Assembly: GCF_040802235.1 (NCBI RefSeq)
Contig: NC_133168.1
Coordinates: 34,429,759-34,493,758, forward strand
DNA: 64,000 bases
Source of the DNA: Manis javanica
Lineage: Eukaryota; Chordata; Mammalia; Pholidota; Manidae
Reading direction: 5' to 3'
Part shown: positions 1 through 10,363 of the stretch, piece after piece
Layout of the letters: each line of letters starts with the position of its first letter
Position numbering within the stretch: the stretch's first letter is position 1
Notes under the pieces: generated by a model
Told to the model about the DNA's origin: nothing
Database searches by the model: none
The model's input: the letters and a program-made list of their open reading frames with translations, nothing else
Program-made: the position numbers and the translations under genes

Positions 1-278
1 CATCTTTCGAACTTAATCTTTTTAATACTTTAGATAATAGAAAGGATATGAAAGAAGTGCTCTTCATCTATTGTGAAAGATTCTTTATCTTCATAAGGAA
101 TTCCTTCTCCCACTTTTTACTACTCCTGTCTAGGATCCTATGACTGTTCAGTAGACGTCTCTTGTCTTTCTCCTTTAGTGTCGAGTCCTCATCATTTTCC
201 TCTCTCCCTCTCTCTCTCTCCATTATCTTTAAAATCTATTTCTTTTCTGCTTATTTTTCATAGTCCTTTAAATGTCTT
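1..278. other. Unassigned AT/TC-rich flank
   Basis: No gene or repeat family is recognised. A short (TC)n run lies near 199-221. The right edge is the 5' copy of the target duplication of the next insertion. Confidence 0.5.
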
Positions 279-295
279 CCAATCTCTCTACTTTT

Positions 296-520
296 TTTTT
301 TTTAGATAATTATTTTTTATTGAAGGGTAGTTGACATACAATATTACATTAGTTTCAGGTGTACAACACAGTGATTGAACATTTATATACATGATAATTC
401 TAGGTACCAGCTATCATCATACCAAGTTGTCACAATATTTTGACTATATTCCTTATGCTATACATTACATCCCGGTTACTTACTTATTTTACAATTGGAA
501 GTGTGTACTATATTTTATTT
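296..520 (-). mobile_element. L1 3' UTR terminus with poly(A) (distal end of chimeric insertion)
   Basis: On the minus strand this reads as the usual carnivore/pangolin-like L1 3' UTR end: a 'gtacacctgaaactaat'-type segment, then an AATAAA signal and the A-tail, which appears as a T-run on the plus strand. It is the 3' terminus of the transcript that inserted at 279-2430. Confidence 0.75.
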
Positions 521-539
521 ATTCATTGTATTTATTTAT

Positions 540-900
540 TTATTTATTTTTTGTGAGGTCATCTCTCCTATTTTTTTTTGATCAAATGGTTGTTAACAAC
601 AATAAAATTCTGTATAGGGGACTCAATGCTCAATGTATAATCATTAATCCACCCCAAGCCTAATTTTCATCAGTCTCCAATCTTCTGAAGCATAACGAAC
701 ATGTTCTTATATGGAGAACAAATTCTTACATAGTGAATAAGTTACATGGTGAACATTACAAGGGCAGTCATCACAGAGGCTTTTGGTTTTGATCATGCAT
801 TATGAACTATAAACAGTTCAAATATGAATATTCGTTTGATTTTTATGCTTGATTTATATGTGGATACCACATTTCTCTCTTTATTATTATTATTTTTAAT
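540..900 (-). repeat. LTR-like 3' block carrying a poly(A) site, 3' part of the env tail
   Basis: On the minus strand this follows the env-like frame and a region with (aat)n-like purines. It ends a short distance after a degenerate AATAAA-like hexamer, followed by an A-rich stretch. A second copy of its last ~140 bp is an independent insertion at 25886-26028, ending at the same base before its own A-tail. That reuse of the end point supports a real polyadenylation site. The LTR identity is inferred from position after env and was not proven by homology. Confidence 0.55.
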
Positions 901-1453
901 AAAATGCTGAAGTGGTAGGTAGATGCAAGATGAAGGTAGAAAACATAGTTTAGTGTTGTAAGAGAGCAAATGTAGATGATCAGGTGTGTGCCTGTAGACT
1001 ATGTGTTAATCCAAGCTAGACAAGGGCAATAAAACATCCACGGATGCAACAGATTTCTCTCAGAATGGGGGGGGTGAGGTTCTAAGCCTCACCTCTGTTG
1101 ACCCCCAATTCCTCACCTGATGGCCCCCCTGCGACTGTGCCTGTCTTAGGTTGTTCCTCCCTCTTACCCATCTTTGGCTAACCAGTCATCTTCTGGGCCC
1201 ATACAGGGAAATGTAAAGTTGGTAAGTGAGAGAGAAGCCTTATTGTTTGAAAGGGTTAGTTTTTACTTCTTTGCATATTTATGCCCTGTGGCTTCTATGC
1301 CCAGCATTTGTGTTGAGGTATCTTTACCACTTGGAAGAATTGTGATACACGGTAAATTCGATAAGAGGCATAAATTCTATTTAGGGGTTGTAATTAGGAA
1401 GGAAGAAGAAAAGCTATAGAAGTTGCAGGTGGAAGAAAACATGGGAAGATTGA

Positions 1454-1978
1454 TTATTTCTTTGACATATCTTCTTGGAGAGTAACTTCAGCATGTATAG
1501 GTTTTAAACTACTAATTAAATTGTGCTGACACATTAACATAATAGGAATACAGTTACATAACCAAAGCATACTTATAATCACCAGACATCTCCAGTGAAA
1601 CCAAGAAAACCAGTTAGGCACCTTAGGCATTTGTGAAGACTTATCTGTGATGTAGTGGATATTGTCCAACTGAACTTGAATAGTCTGAGAGAAATCAGAC
1701 AAATTAGAACAACCCATTCCTGTGGACTGTTCACATCCCATATGTTCTTTTAACGGTAAATAGTCTGTAGTTGTAAGATTATGGAGCCCTGCAACTTGCA
1801 CTTCTCCTAATTCTTGGTTGAGTTCCAACAGTGTAGATCCAGTCAAATTTGTTGTTTTACTGTATGCACAGGCCAGCTTAGATATCTCCTTCTTCATTCC
1901 CATGTCAAGTCCAGGAACCAGTGGGATGAGTGCATCTACACCTGTTGCAGTGCGTGGATCTTTGTTGGGGTTTTTTGA
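1454..1978 (-). pseudogene. Retroviral envelope transmembrane-subunit remnant (env-like)
   Basis: From the ATG at 1903 the frame gives 149 residues; the same frame is open upstream to a stop near 1978. The 24 or so upstream residues include a hydrophobic stretch suggestive of a fusion peptide. Visible features by residue: N-glycosylation sequons at N19, N42 and N67; a helical Leu-rich stretch about 20-55; paired cysteines C57 and C65 where gamma-type TM subunits have a CX6CC motif (here C-x7-C with the third Cys replaced by Ser); a Trp-rich pre-membrane segment 95-104; a hydrophobic membrane segment about 105-126; a short cytoplasmic tail. This is TM-subunit architecture. No surface subunit is recognisable, and a 5-LTR/gag/pol context is absent. 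The frame is embedded in an L1-mobilised insertion. It is probably a passenger, not expressed as envelope. Confidence 0.6.
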
Positions 1979-2187
1979 TGATCATCTTCTGGCTTGAGTC
2001 TTCCAGAGAGTGCTGATGTTGGAAGTTCTTTTTCATATCATATCTTAGTTCATTTTCAGGGTAGCCAAATTAGGCTTTGATCGTCTGTATAAGCACAAAA
2101 AAACCCTTTGCCTACACTTTTATATGCCCTTTATACCATTGTGTAGAACTCATTGGAGGTCACCACACAGGAACTGCTTTTTTTTTT

Positions 2188-2413
2188 GTTATCATTAATC
2201 TACACTTACAGGATGAATATTATGTTTACTAGGCTCTCCCCTATACCAGGTCCCCCCTATAAACCCCTTTACAGTCACTGTCCATCAGCATAGCAAAGTG
2301 TTGTAGAGTCACTACTTGTCTTCTCTGTGTTGTACAGCCCTCCCCTTTCTCCCACCCCCCATGCATGCTAATCTTAATACCCCCTTCTTCTTCCCCCCCT
2401 TACCCCTCCCTAC
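2188..2413 (-). mobile_element. Young L1 3' UTR fragment (5'-truncated start of the chimeric insertion)
   Basis: The C-rich plus strand (G-rich on minus) matches, in reverse complement, the segments at about 15780-16040 and 52500-52750. Shared blocks include 'cagagaagacaagta' and 'actgatggacagtgact'. In those copies the same sequence ends in the genomic A-tail. Here an A-run is present and then the env block continues. Confidence 0.8.
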
Positions 2414-2430
2414 CCAATCTCTCTACTTTT

Positions 2431-3050
2431 ATAAGTAAGTTTCACCTCCTCATAATGACTGAGCAAGTTCCTATCAGATCAACCTGTAAGTACATAAAAA
2501 CAAAACTCTAAGCAATACAGACACTGTAAAATGAATACAAACAGGTTGATATTATAGGGGGATTAATTTTTAGAAATGAGAAGGGCATGGTGTATGCTTT
2601 CCACTTAGTGCATTTGTTTTTTCACAACTACTGACCTGTGAGCTGCCCAAGTGATGATGGCTACAAGAGGATAGCTGGGACTCAGAAACCTATGTTTTAC
2701 TATTACAGAGATCTAAAAGGACAGGCTTAATTGCAGACATACATACATACTAGAAACTGAAGTTTGACTCTCGGAAGCAAAACTGAATCTCAGAAATAAA
2801 GTATCCAGTGAGAGTAACCCAAATGCCATGTCTAAACTTTGTCCCACTCCATCAACCATGTAATGTAACTGGCTGAGGGGTACATAGCCTTTGAGTTGTT
2901 GTTTGCAGTAGAAAAGGGCAGTTTCCAGTTTTACTCCATCCAAGTTAACTGCTTACTTAAAAGAAAAAAAGGTTGTTCTTTAACAAAACATGATAGAATG
3001 TAGATTCTAAAATGCATTAGTCACAGTACATAAGATACAATTAAAGTTAC
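2431..3050. other. No recognised feature
   Basis: AT-rich sequence without a convincing reading frame or repeat assignment. A short (ATAC)n run lies at about 2738-2751. Confidence 0.4.
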
Positions 3051-4615
3051 TTAAAATTTGTAGAAATTGGAAACCATAAATAATTCTCAAGAAGAAAAAG
3101 AGACAGATGCCAAAATGACCCAGATGTTGGCATTGGACACAGAATTTTAAGGTGACCATGAAAACTTGATCAGTGGCAAAGAAAAATTGAATTGCTTATA
3201 GTGAATAAAAATATAATAAATTCAATAGAAAATTTGTAAGCAATGCAGATTTAAAAACTGTTGGAAATTATAAATTTTTTAAATCACTTAATAGACTTGA
3301 CAGTAGAAGATCAATCAATATAAATTATGTAATCTTAAGAAGAACAAAAAAGTATTAAAAAATACAGATCCTCAAAGACTGTGGAACAATAGTAAAAGGT
3401 CTTACATATGTGTATATAATGTTCCAGAAATAAGAGGGAGAATGTGAGAAGAAAAAAGTATTCGAAGAAGTAATGGCCAACATCTGGGTCATTTTGAAAA
3501 TTATGAAGCATGTAGAATTACTAATCTAATGAGCACATGAAAACCCAAGGAAGATAAGTACAAAGAAAATTAAAACTAAGAACATAATTTTCAAACTGTT
3601 AAATATCAAAGATAAAATTTTAAAAATTGATGCAACAATTTAATTACTGACTTCTCTTCAGAAGGAGTGAATGACAAAAGACAATGAGGCATTCTAATGG
3701 TGTTGGAAAAAATAAACTTTCCACATGGCAAGCTCTATGCAGAGAAAATAGCCTTTGAGTAACAAGGAAAACAGAAATATTTTCAGATTAAAAGGTAAAA
3801 ATTTCTACATTACTACAAATTCTAAAAATTTGAGCCATGAAGAAGGAAAGAGGAGCATTGAAAATGCTAAAAACCTTGGCAAAATTAAAGATAATTTATT
3901 TTCCTCCTACTCTATTTATAATGTATAGGTGGCTTTAAAACAAAAATTATAACCTTGTTGGGTTTGTAATATATGGGCTTATAATTCATGACAACTGTAG
4001 TGTAAAGGACAAGGGTATTAAATGCACCTATAAAACCATAAGGTTTCTGAAGTGTCTAGATTCATGACTTGGGAGTGCCTTCTACCAGGTATTTACCCAA
4101 GAGAAATGAAAACATATGTGCATTAAAAATTGTATCTGTGTATTCAGAGCAGCTTTATTTGTAATACCCCAAAATTGATAACAATTCAAGTGTAGATCAA
4201 CAGGTGAGTAATGTCCATCATTAGGTGAAAAGGTAAGTTACGTCATATTCATAAAATGGAATGCTACTTAGGCAATAAAAAGGATGAACTATTGATACAT
4301 ACAGCAACATGGATGAATTTCAATATGATTACACCAAGCACATGCAATATTGTATTTTTATAATGTTCTAGAAAATGCAAACTAACATAGCTGTAAACAA
4401 CTGTTAAGTAGTTTCCAGAAGACAGTATGCGGATGGAGATGGGAAGGATGGATTACAAATGGGCAAAAGGAAACTTTGGAGGATGACTGATTTGCTTATT
4501 AACTTGATTATGGTTGTTTTCACAGGTTTATGCCTATGCACTATATATTTTAAGTATATTCTGTTTATTACACATTATTTACACATTAAGAAAGTACAAA
4601 AATTGTTTTAAAAGT
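3050..4615 (+). mobile_element. Old, diverged L1 fragment: ORF1-like tail and L1M-type 3' end
   Basis: A-rich plus strand. The 3600-3900 part resembles the end of an old L1 ORF1 region (phrases like 'ttttcagattaaaaggtaaaa'). The 4080-4610 part resembles an L1M 3' region, with 'ggaatgctacttaggcaataaaaaggatgaact' type sequence split by many changes. No frame survives. The subfamily is not resolved and two elements may be joined here. Confidence 0.55.
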
Positions 4616-4839
4616 TAAATTGATAAATATCAATTCCTACAGCAACCACCAAAATTGATGCAAAGGTGTATGGTTAAAGAGCTAAGAGTTAAATTAAATT
4701 GAACTAAATAGCACTCAAGCATTCCAAAAAATAAGAAAGGAGTAGGAAAGAAAAAAATTATAGGTATAAGCAGATAGCATATAATAAAAGGATACATAAA
4801 AATCCATAGCAATAGTGGCAATAAATGCTGATAAACATT

Positions 4840-7335
4840 TCAATAAAGGCAAAGATAATCAGAAGGAATAAAAAGGCAAGTAACAATTATATGTTGTCAA
4901 AAAGATAATATATAAAACAAAGATGAAGGGAAAGTAAACAAAAAATAGGTATAGTTTGTAAACAGTGAGCATATGAAGAAAGGTATCAGTGAAAGTGGAC
5001 TTCAGAAATAAATGCACTCTGTTGGAAGAATGCTGATTATGCATGCTGTAGGCAGAGATATATGGGAAACCTCTGTACGTTCCTCTTAATTTTTCTGTGA
5101 ACCTAAAACTGCATTAAAATATTAAGTCTTTAATAAAAGAAATATAGATATAGAGGGGCATTTCCTAAGGAAACAGTCAATTCAATAGGAAGACATAATA
5201 ATCATAATTGTGTATATACCCATAGTCAGCTTCAAAATATATTAAGCAATAAGCAGAGAAATGAAGAGATATACTATGTCACAATCATACTAGTTAGCTT
5301 TAATATTCTTCTCCCATAAATTTTAAAAAATATTAGACTAAAAAAATCTCAGCAAAAACATAGATGATTCAAAGGACATTGTCAATCACCTCAATTTAAT
5401 TGGTATTTATAAAATATTATACCCAACAAATGCAGAGGACACATCTTTTAAAGGGCACATAATAACCTAGCCAAGATAGACAATATGATCACCTATAAAA
5501 CAAATCTCAATGAAATTTAAGTACCTGAAATCACATAAAGCATGTTAACTGAACAAAAGTAAGTTAAAAGTCAATAACAATAAGATGTACAGGAATTTCC
5601 TAAGTATTGGTAACTAAAGAACACAATTTTAAATAGTCCATGGGTCTGAGAAAAAATAATTGCAATGGAAGTTAGGAAATATTATGAAATGAAATATAAT
5701 GAAAATATATTTGATATGACATATCAAAATATTGGGATTCACCAAAAGCAATAATTAAACTGGAATTAACTGCCTTATTGGAAAAAGAAACTAGTCTAAA
5801 ATCAATGACCTAGGTTTTGCCACAAGAAATGCAAAATAACCCAAAATGAGAAGAATAAGAAGAAATAAATAACTAATAAAGGTAAGAGCAGCAATCGATT
5901 AAAGAAAAATCATAGAGATCAATAAAACCAAATTGTCTTTAATAAATTGATAACTCTCAAGATAAACAGGTCAATTTTTTTAAAAAAGAAAAAGGCAAAT
6001 AACTATACAAAGGATAATAAAATATATGTTATCCACAACTGGCTTTGTTATCAAAAACATTTCAAGAAGAAAAACTCCAGCCTGAGATAATCCCCATGAT
6101 AAATATTCTAAAATTTAGTTAAGGAATAAAACAATTTTAGGCATATTTTTTCAGAAAATAGAGGGAGAAATTCTTCCTAACTCTTTTAATGAGGCTTATA
6201 TAACTCTAATAACAAAACCTGACACATAAATACACTTAATAAAATAGAGATCAATGTCCTACATGAATATAACTTTATGAAAATATTAACAGAAATATCC
6301 AAAATATTTAAAAGGGATGATATATTAACACCAAGTGAGATTCATCACATGGATACAGGGTTTGTTTAAGATTTAAAAATCAATGTAATTTAACATGTTA
6401 ACAAAGTATAAAACATTTCAATAGATGCAACAACAAAATTCTTACAAATGAAGAATCTCAGAAGTAAACTAAATATAGCAAAGGTTACCTTCAAAAACCC
6501 CTACAGATAAAATCATACTTAGTAGTAAAATAGTGTGTGTTTTCCCCCTAAGATCAGGAACAAGGGAAAAACTCTCACTCTTACCATTTCCACTCAATAT
6601 TATACTAGAGTTCTAGAAATTATAAAAAAAAGCAAGGAGAAGAAATTACAATCAGAAAGACAGAAAAGAAAAACTTAAGATAGTCTCTGTTTGTAGATTT
6701 CATGATAATTTACATAAAACATCCAAGGCATTTATAAAATAAAAGCTAGAATTAATAAGTGAATTTAAAGTTCACAGAATAGAAGTCTAGTAAATTAAGA
6801 TCAATTTGACTTAAAAAAATCCTGGGGAAGAAGTCTAGTGAGAATATTTGATATCTTAATCTGGGTGATGGTTGAGTGTATACACACGTCAAAACTCATC
6901 AAGCTGCACAATAATATTTACATAATTAAAAATAATAATACTAAACAACTGGGAAACAAAAAAAATAGTTATTTATTTTTCAATAGTGTTAAAAATTTAA
7001 TACAATATATATATTTAACACTCTGCACTGAAAACTGTAAAGCATTACCAAGATAAAGTAGACAGATATTCCTTATTTATGAATTGGAAGACTACACATC
7101 ATTAAGATGGCAATTATCCCCACACTGAGCTATAAATTTAAAGCTTTGCAATTATAATCTCAGAAGCTTTTTTTTTTAATTGATGAGCTGAAACTAATAT
7201 TCATATGGAAATGCAAAAGACTTAGTTTTCCAAAGCAATACTTAAAAACAAAAGTTTGAGGACTCATGCTACCTGACTTCAAGACTTATTATAGAATTTT
7301 GGCAAACAAGACAGTATGCTGCTAGCAAATATAAC
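4840..7335 (+). mobile_element. Old L1 ORF2 remains
   Basis: A long A-rich tract whose plus-strand translations resemble ORF2 reverse transcriptase and the C-terminal region in several frames. Near 6180-6240 there is a residue series like the 'EA-x-ITLI-x-KP' stretch. Near 6540-6600 sequence like 'gatcaggaacaag...ctctcac...ttcaatatt' appears. Near 7080-7330 are ORF2 C-terminal-like segments. A 3' UTR-like piece at about 6850-6910 suggests a second fragment inside. Stops and indels are frequent throughout. Confidence 0.55.
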
Positions 7336-8080
7336 CAAATACATCAGTGGAACAGAATACAGACTCCAGAGAGCCTAGAGTTTGTAACATGTATATACAA
7401 CCATGTATATAAAACCCCCTTCCTAAGGCAAGGGCTGTGGATTGGTAACTTAGATCATTTGATAAATTTACTACAAAATCTACTTTCTCTAGCCTTACAT
7501 GCCCACACATTCAGAAGGTTTCTCCATCGCCTCCCACCTCCACTCTTCTCCTCCTCTCTGACCCCTTTCTCTATGACAATCCTGAACAGAGTGATGGTTG
7601 TCAGCAATCATCTTATTTCCAAAAATGCCATGGAGTATCTCTTGCATTCATGTACCTTTAGTGAGAGTACAAATCCTAAATCGAGTTTTCAACTTTCTTA
7701 ATTTTTAATTTAGATTATCTGGTTGCCTACTGGATGGCTTCATTGAATTTTTCATAGGAATCTCTACCTAAAGATGTGTAAAATAATTTTTCCCTAAGCC
7801 TGCTCCTATGTATTTCCTGTTATCAATAAATGATTCTGATGTTTTCCAAGCTAGCCAAATTCTAAACTAAGTAGTAACCCTTACCCCTTCTTCCACATTT
7901 CCAAACATAATCACTGAGTTTGATTTTTTTCCTATGCCTTTCCTACTTCACGATTCCATTTCTCTCTAATAGTATTGTCTCAGTATTAGTCAAGCACAAT
8001 TTTCCTGTTGTCCAGTTAATTCAGATGTCTCATAAATAGCATAACTATTTCAGATCTTGTCTTTCTACAGTCCAATCTCA
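7336..8080. other. No recognised feature
   Basis: Unique-looking AT-rich sequence. Short frames on both strands (around 7322-7510 and 7459-7701) overlap each other, show no motifs and are most likely chance. Confidence 0.4.
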
Positions 8081-8084
8081 AAAC

Positions 8085-8280
8085 TGAAGAGAACATGATC
8101 ATTCTAAATGCAAATCTGATTATGTGACAATTCTTTGGAAAACTGTTAGTGTTTTCATTAACCTCAGAATCAAGTCTTACTTCTTATCCTGCCATATAAG
8201 GTTTCCTCTAGCTTCCTCTATTTACATCTCTAATCTCATCTCCATTCTCACCCATTCTGATAATGCCTTCTGATAAGGCT
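8085..8280 (+). repeat. L2 fragment
   Basis: Pattern 'aaatgcaaatctgattatgt' followed by 'cctcagaatcaagtc' and pyrimidine-rich sequence fits the body of an L2 element in plus orientation. It is diverged and truncated at both ends. Confidence 0.5.
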
Positions 8281-8895
8281 GAAAATTGTCTTTCCCCTGT
8301 AAGGTTGTTCACACCCTAATGCTCAGAACCTGTGAATATGTTACATTACTTGGTCTAATAGACTGAATGTGTCCTTACGAAATTCATTGTTGAAGCCCTA
8401 ATCCTCAGTGTGATCATATTTGGAGATGGGGTTTTAGGGATGTAATTTGAGTTAAATTAGTTCATGAGGATGGGGCCTTTGTAATGGGATTGGTGGCATA
8501 CAAAGAGATCGTGTTCTCTCCTTTTGGTGCTCTCACCTGAAACTAAATTGCAAGCATCTTGATCTTGGACATTCTAGTCTCCAAAACTGTGAGATAGTAA
8601 ATTTCTGTTGTTTAAGGCACCTAGTCTATGATATTTTGTTCTGGTTGCCAGAGTCATATGTATGACAAATAATAATATGCATGACTAAAAGGACTTTGCA
8701 GAAGTGATTAAGTTTACAGACCTTGAGATGAGGAGAATATCCTGTATTATCTGGATGAATACAACCTAATCATATTAGGATTGCAAAGCAGAGACCTTTT
8801 CCAGCTGAAGTCAGAGAGAGGTGACCAAAGAGAAAGCAGGAGAGATGAGGTAGGGGAAGGGATGTGACCCTTGTTGCTGGCAGACACTGGATGCC
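8281..8895 (+). repeat. Nested MaLR LTRs (MLT1-like inside another MaLR-like LTR)
   Basis: The inner element (about 8361-8660) has the MLT1 hallmarks: 'gactgaatgtgtcc' near its start, 'gttgaagccctaatcctca', 'cttgatcttggac' and 'tttctgttgtttaaggcac' near its end. Outer halves at 8281-8355 and about 8685-8895 carry another MaLR-like sequence ('tttgcagaagtgattaagtt', 'gaccttgagatgagga'). The insertion order is inferred from the interruption. Subfamily names would need a library search. Confidence 0.65.
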
Positions 8896-9164
8896 AGGTG
8901 ACACTGGCTTTATTTATGGGTTGGCAGGAGATTATGCCACATGCTAAGTAGCCACATACACATTTCTATCCTCCTTCTATTCATGTAAGCCTGCTTTTAT
9001 TTACCTTGACTATAGCCTGCTCCTCCTTTAGAGTGTATTTGAATAAAACTTTCATTCCGTTTCACAACTGTGTCTCTGTCCTTCAATTCTTTGTTGCAGC
9101 ATAGACAAGAACGAAGGAAAATAAACTCAATCCCCCAATAATAGTAACTATTATTTATCAAAGT

Positions 9165-9295
9165 TATGTGAGTTTCAAGACATGTTCTAATGTCTTTCAT
9201 GTGCTATATCATTGGGTCCTCATAGCAACCCAGGAGTAATCATGAGTCTCGATTTCAAAGATGAAGAAACAGAAGATTTAGAAAGACTGGTTTGT
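9165..9295 (+). repeat. MIR/L2-class ancient repeat fragment
   Basis: The series 'gtgctatatcattgggtcctcatagcaaccc...gatgaagaaacagaag' has the pattern of an ancient mammalian repeat with a 'fatten-to-zero' Ca. 130-bp core. It is strongly diverged, and the exact family is unsure. Confidence 0.4.
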
Positions 9296-9599
9296 TTAAC
9301 AACAAAATAATGGTAAGGCAAAGATGCATATCTAAACATGATTAACACATATTCACAGCTTAATGAGTAGTTCAGAATTATTTTTCCAAGAATTTTTCAG
9401 TCTGTTAAATCAGAAGTTCTAGAAATATCAAAAGGAGATCACTAGATTAGCCTTTAAGCCATATACAGATTTCTAAATGACTCAACAAGTTGGTAAAATA
9501 CCTGTGTTAGAGTAGGTGAATAGCCAGATGTGAGCAGGGAGGGGAAAGGGAACTTCAACCAACTGGTTATTTATATTCAAACATTAAGTGTAAGCTGTT

Positions 9600-10077
9600 C
9601 TTCTGGGAGGTGGAGAATAAGAATATAGGTCAGACTGGCCACAACCAGCTAGATCCAATATGGAGGAGACTTTGACCCAACTTCATCCCAAAATACATTA
9701 TACACTCACTAACATAGTAAAAACTCACACCCGTCTGTCAAGAACTTTGTAAAAATCATGTCTCCTGGCACAGAGACAGTTCTGATGAGAAGCAAATATA
9801 GCCCAAAACTCCCCCACCCAACATGATGGAAGAGCAAGTCTGAACTCCAAGACCACATTTGTTCCCTTTGAAACCTAATTCCACTTAGTAAATATTCATT
9901 TTCCTTTACTTAAAAAAGGCTCCCTATTTTTACTTCAGTACAACTCCCTCTGGGTCTGCTCACACCCAGCTCTGGTATGTACTATCACCTTTCTTTAAAC
10001 TCTTATTGTCCAAATAAACTCAATACTTAATCACTTTATGCATCTGTTCATGAATTCTTTCTCATGATGAGACCAAG
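9600..10077 (+). repeat. ERV1-like LTR (3' portion with AATAAA)
   Basis: The sequence has LTR-like layout: a 'cagactggccacaaccagctag' type start region, a pyrimidine-rich stretch with 'cacacccagctctgg', an AATAAA signal at 10013-10018 and a short U5-like tail ending near 10077. An ERVL-type solo LTR has inserted directly after it (10083-10358). The left edge and the class are estimates; no target duplication was found. Confidence 0.5.
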
Positions 10078-10082
10078 ACCTG

Positions 10083-10358
10083 TGTAACTCGGGAGGGAGA
10101 AGGTGAAATAAAGTGAGAGAAACCCATTTATTGCTTACCGGTGGTTGTACTCTTCTGCTCGCCCACGTCACTCGCAACCTGGCTGCAAAAATGGACCCCA
10201 TCCAAACTCTCTGGTCCAGGTATGCCCTCATTCCCCCCATGTAATCACCTATTGATATGGACATTGACTACTTCTCTCCACCCTTGGAAAAACTTATTGA
10301 TACAGGAATGCATTAAGGCCAGGCAAAAGATTCTGGAAATATTACAATTTTACCCACA
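10083..10358 (-). repeat. Solo LTR of the window's ERVL-type family
   Basis: Read on the minus strand it begins TGTGGGTAAAATTG and ends GAGTTACA, the same ends as the LTRs of the provirus at 45952-51529. The internal blocks 'atatttccagaatc', 'ggtggagagaagtag' and 'gcaataaatgggtttctc' also match. Flanks are ACCTG (10078-10082) and ACTTG (10359-10363), a 5-bp target duplication with one change. It sits against or inside an older ERV1-like LTR. The antisense frames in it are incidental. Confidence 0.85.
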
Positions 10359-10363
10359 ACTTG

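Larger units (their letters stand above)
279..2430 (-). mobile_element. L1-mediated chimeric insertion: L1 3' end + env/LTR block + second L1 3' end
   Basis: The 17-bp direct repeat CCAATCTCTCTACTTTT at 279-295 and 2414-2430 brackets the block, and a T-run follows the left copy. This is the signature of one target-primed insertion of a minus-strand transcript. Read on the minus strand the order is: G-rich L1 3' UTR (2413-2188), A-run (2187-2178), env-like block with an open frame at 1903-1454, an LTR-like polyadenylation block (about 900-540), A/T-rich spacer, carnivore-type L1 3' UTR end (about 520-305) and poly(A) (about 303-292). The first L1 part matches the 3' ends at 15.8-16.04 kb and 52.4-52.75 kb, which stop at the same A-run. 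The copy is 5' truncated. The structure is seen; the origin by 3' transduction or by fusion is inference. Confidence 0.85.

Noticed and set aside
391..663. 90-residue plus-strand frame
   Set aside because: It crosses the antisense L1 3' end and the env-tail end; very AT-rich and hydrophobic by composition.
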